From Opitutia bacterium (GTDB lineage Bacteria > Verrucomicrobiota > Verrucomicrobiia > Opitutales > Seribacteraceae): a stretch of DNA of 5,697 nt. The position numbers and the translations under genes are program-made. The stretch is taken from positions 1 through 5,697 of the forward strand of contig JABHOU010000551.1 in the NCBI GenBank assembly GCA_018695085.1, in the 5' to 3' direction. Positions 4,538 through 5,697 of the stretch are shown here, piece after piece (the first letter of the stretch is position 1; each line of letters begins with the position of its first letter). The notes under the pieces were generated by a model. The model did not search any database. It had not been told where the DNA came from and saw only the letters and a list, made by a program, of their open reading frames with translations.

Positions 4538-5697
4538 TCACTTGCGGGCGTTCTTAAATTGGTTGCGGAGGGACGCAAGCACCTTGGCGTGTCCGGCGGA
4601 CTGGGCCAAGTTCACGAACTGTTTGGAATCCTTTTTCATGTCGTATAGCTCCTCGGAACCGTCGCCATATTTCATGTAGGCCCACTGCGAGGTCCGCATC
4701 GAGGTTCCTTTGCTAACGAAAGAAAAAGCCGCCTCTTTAACCGTAGTCTTTGGATTCTCCAAGACAGGAAACAGGCTTTTGCCTTCAACCCCCTTGGGTA
4801 TGGTCAAGCCGGTTGCCTCGCAGGCAGTGGGGAACAAATCGATCAACTCGACTATTGAAGAACTGGACCCGGGTTGACTCGTAGGCACTTTCATGATGAG
4901 AGGGACTCGAGTCACTTCTTCACGTAAATTCCCCTTTTGCCAAAAGTGGTGTTCCCCGAGCAGGTAGCCGTGATCGCTGGTGAAAAAGACAGCGGTTTCT
5001 CGGTCGAGCCCAAGTTCCTTCAAGGTCTTCAGGATACGACCGACTTGCTCGTCCATGAAAGTCACGGTTGCTAGATATCCTGCCCACATTCTCTTTTGAT
5101 TGTCGGGGTACTTGTCGATCCCGTACTGCTTTGAGTTGGAGTGGGAAACTGCCGACTTGGGCATATCGTCCCAGTCGTCGGACGGAACATAGGGCAAGGG
5201 CATCTCTTTGTAAGGGTAACGGGCGAAATACTGCTCCGGGGCAACATTGGGGTAATGCGGCCTGACTAATCCGGTTGCGAGGAAAAAGGGCTTGTCGTCC
5301 TTCTTGAATTCCTTGAGCAACTCGATCGACTTGGTGGCGGCCTTCCAGTCAGGTTGGTCGGAACCATCTCCGACGTAATCGACGGTGACGAACATTCGGA
5401 AAGGCATTTTGGTGGACTGCCGGCCTTCCAGCTTGGTGGTGAACTTGTTGAGGTTCAGACAGGCATAGTTTCCAGGCGTGTGAGCCTCTTTTCCCGGCAT
5501 GTTGTACTTGGCTGACCAGCAGGCTGCCACGTCCGCCCCGTCGGTTCCAGCGATGATGTCTCCGGGAACGCGCATGTGAAATATCTTCCCCACCCGCGTG
5601 CTGGAAAAACCATTCTTGCGGAAGTGCTCGCCCCAGGTAATGCCCTTCCCCCCTTGGCGGCGGCCACGCATGAAGCTTGCCCGAGACGGCCTGCACA
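4538..5697 (-). CDS. Iduronate-2-sulfatase-like sulfatase, N-terminus cut by window edge
   Basis: Type I (formylglycine) sulfatase that hydrolyses sulfate esters, most likely on a polysaccharide, outside the cytoplasm. The frame is open to the window edge and ends at TGA 4540-4538; 385 complete residues are visible. Numbering from the first complete codon (5695-5693), residues 1-5 are CRPSR, the formylglycine signature with Cys1 as the residue converted to formylglycine. Other catalytic positions follow human iduronate-2-sulfatase (IDS): Lys37 and His40 in VGKIFH, His147 in RPHYP, Asp241-His242 in FTSDHGYLLGEH, and Lys254 in FWQKGN. The C-terminus carries the usual ELYD motif near residue 349. 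Missing upstream are the signal peptide and the N-terminal metal-binding aspartates. The loop between Cys1 and Lys37 is about 15 residues shorter than in human IDS. An internal ATG at 5671 is not the real start, because the signature lies before it. Family is clear; substrate is not. Confidence 0.95.
   Translation of the reverse strand, partial: CRPSRASFMRGRRQGGKGITWGEHFRKNGFSSTRVGKIFHMRVPGDIIAGTDGADVAACWSAKYNMPGKEAHTPGNYACLNLNKFTTKLEGRQSTKMPFRMFVTVDYVGDGSDQPDWKAATKSIELLKEFKKDDKPFFLATGLVRPHYPNVAPEQYFARYPYKEMPLPYVPSDDWDDMPKSAVSHSNSKQYGIDKYPDNQKRMWAGYLATVTFMDEQVGRILKTLKELGLDRETAVFFTSDHGYLLGEHHFWQKGNLREEVTRVPLIMKVPTSQPGSSSSIVELIDLFPTACEATGLTIPKGVEGKSLFPVLENPKTTVKEAAFSFVSKGTSMRTSQWAYMKYGDGSEELYDMKKDSKQFVNLAQSAGHAKVLASLRNQFKNARK

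Noticed and set aside
4439..4648. Plus-strand 69-codon frame as a working small gene
   Set aside because: Its 3' half is antisense to the sulfatase end and it has no ribosome binding site. Only the first third resembles a known family, which fits a relic better than a gene.
1..5697. CRISPR arrays, tRNA or rRNA genes, insertion sequences
   Set aside because: Reading both strands I saw no regularly spaced direct repeats with unique spacers, no tRNA-like cloverleaf or rRNA segments, and no transposase or terminal inverted repeats. Coding sequence fills nearly the whole window.

Overview
The window holds three genes, all on the minus strand, so transcription runs from high to low coordinates. 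In that order they are: a sulfatase whose start lies beyond base 5697; a short secreted DUF1080 (3-keto-glycoside hydrolase type) protein at 4292-3576; and a very large lipoprotein that starts at 3488 and is still open when the window ends at base 1. The gene family mix (iduronate-2-sulfatase-like sulfatase, DUF1080, SUMF1-like domain, parallel beta-helix, esterase) is typical of Planctomycetota and related PVC bacteria with large polysaccharide-degrading gene sets. The organism call is inference from gene content, not from a marker gene.

Region by region: 5697-4538 is the sulfatase, cut so that the first complete codon is the catalytic cysteine of C-x-P-S-R. 4537-4293 is a 245-base gap. It holds what looks like a small plus-strand relic of a second DUF1080 gene end, a cluster of CCAAG pentamers and short inverted repeats. 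4292-3576 is the intact DUF1080 gene. 3575-3489 is an 87-base gap with a weak promoter candidate. 3488-1 is a single uninterrupted frame of 1162 complete codons, which I translated by hand. It encodes a lipoprotein signal, a charged Ser/Pro-rich linker, a SUMF1-like (C-type-lectin-fold) domain, a Pro-rich linker, a right-handed parallel beta-helix, an F5/8C (discoidin, CBM32-like) domain and an alpha/beta-hydrolase esterase domain. The window ends just before the expected nucleophile serine of the esterase.

Reading the genes together (inference): this looks like an extracytoplasmic module against a sulfated, probably acylated polysaccharide. The sulfatase would remove sulfate and the DUF1080 protein would act on oxidised glycosides. 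The giant lipoprotein would hold carbohydrate-binding, beta-helix (lyase- or hydrolase-like) and esterase parts on one membrane-anchored chain. The main item for a second look is this multi-domain fusion, which joins parts more usually found as separate secreted proteins. Its SUMF1 domain lacks the cysteines needed to activate sulfatases.
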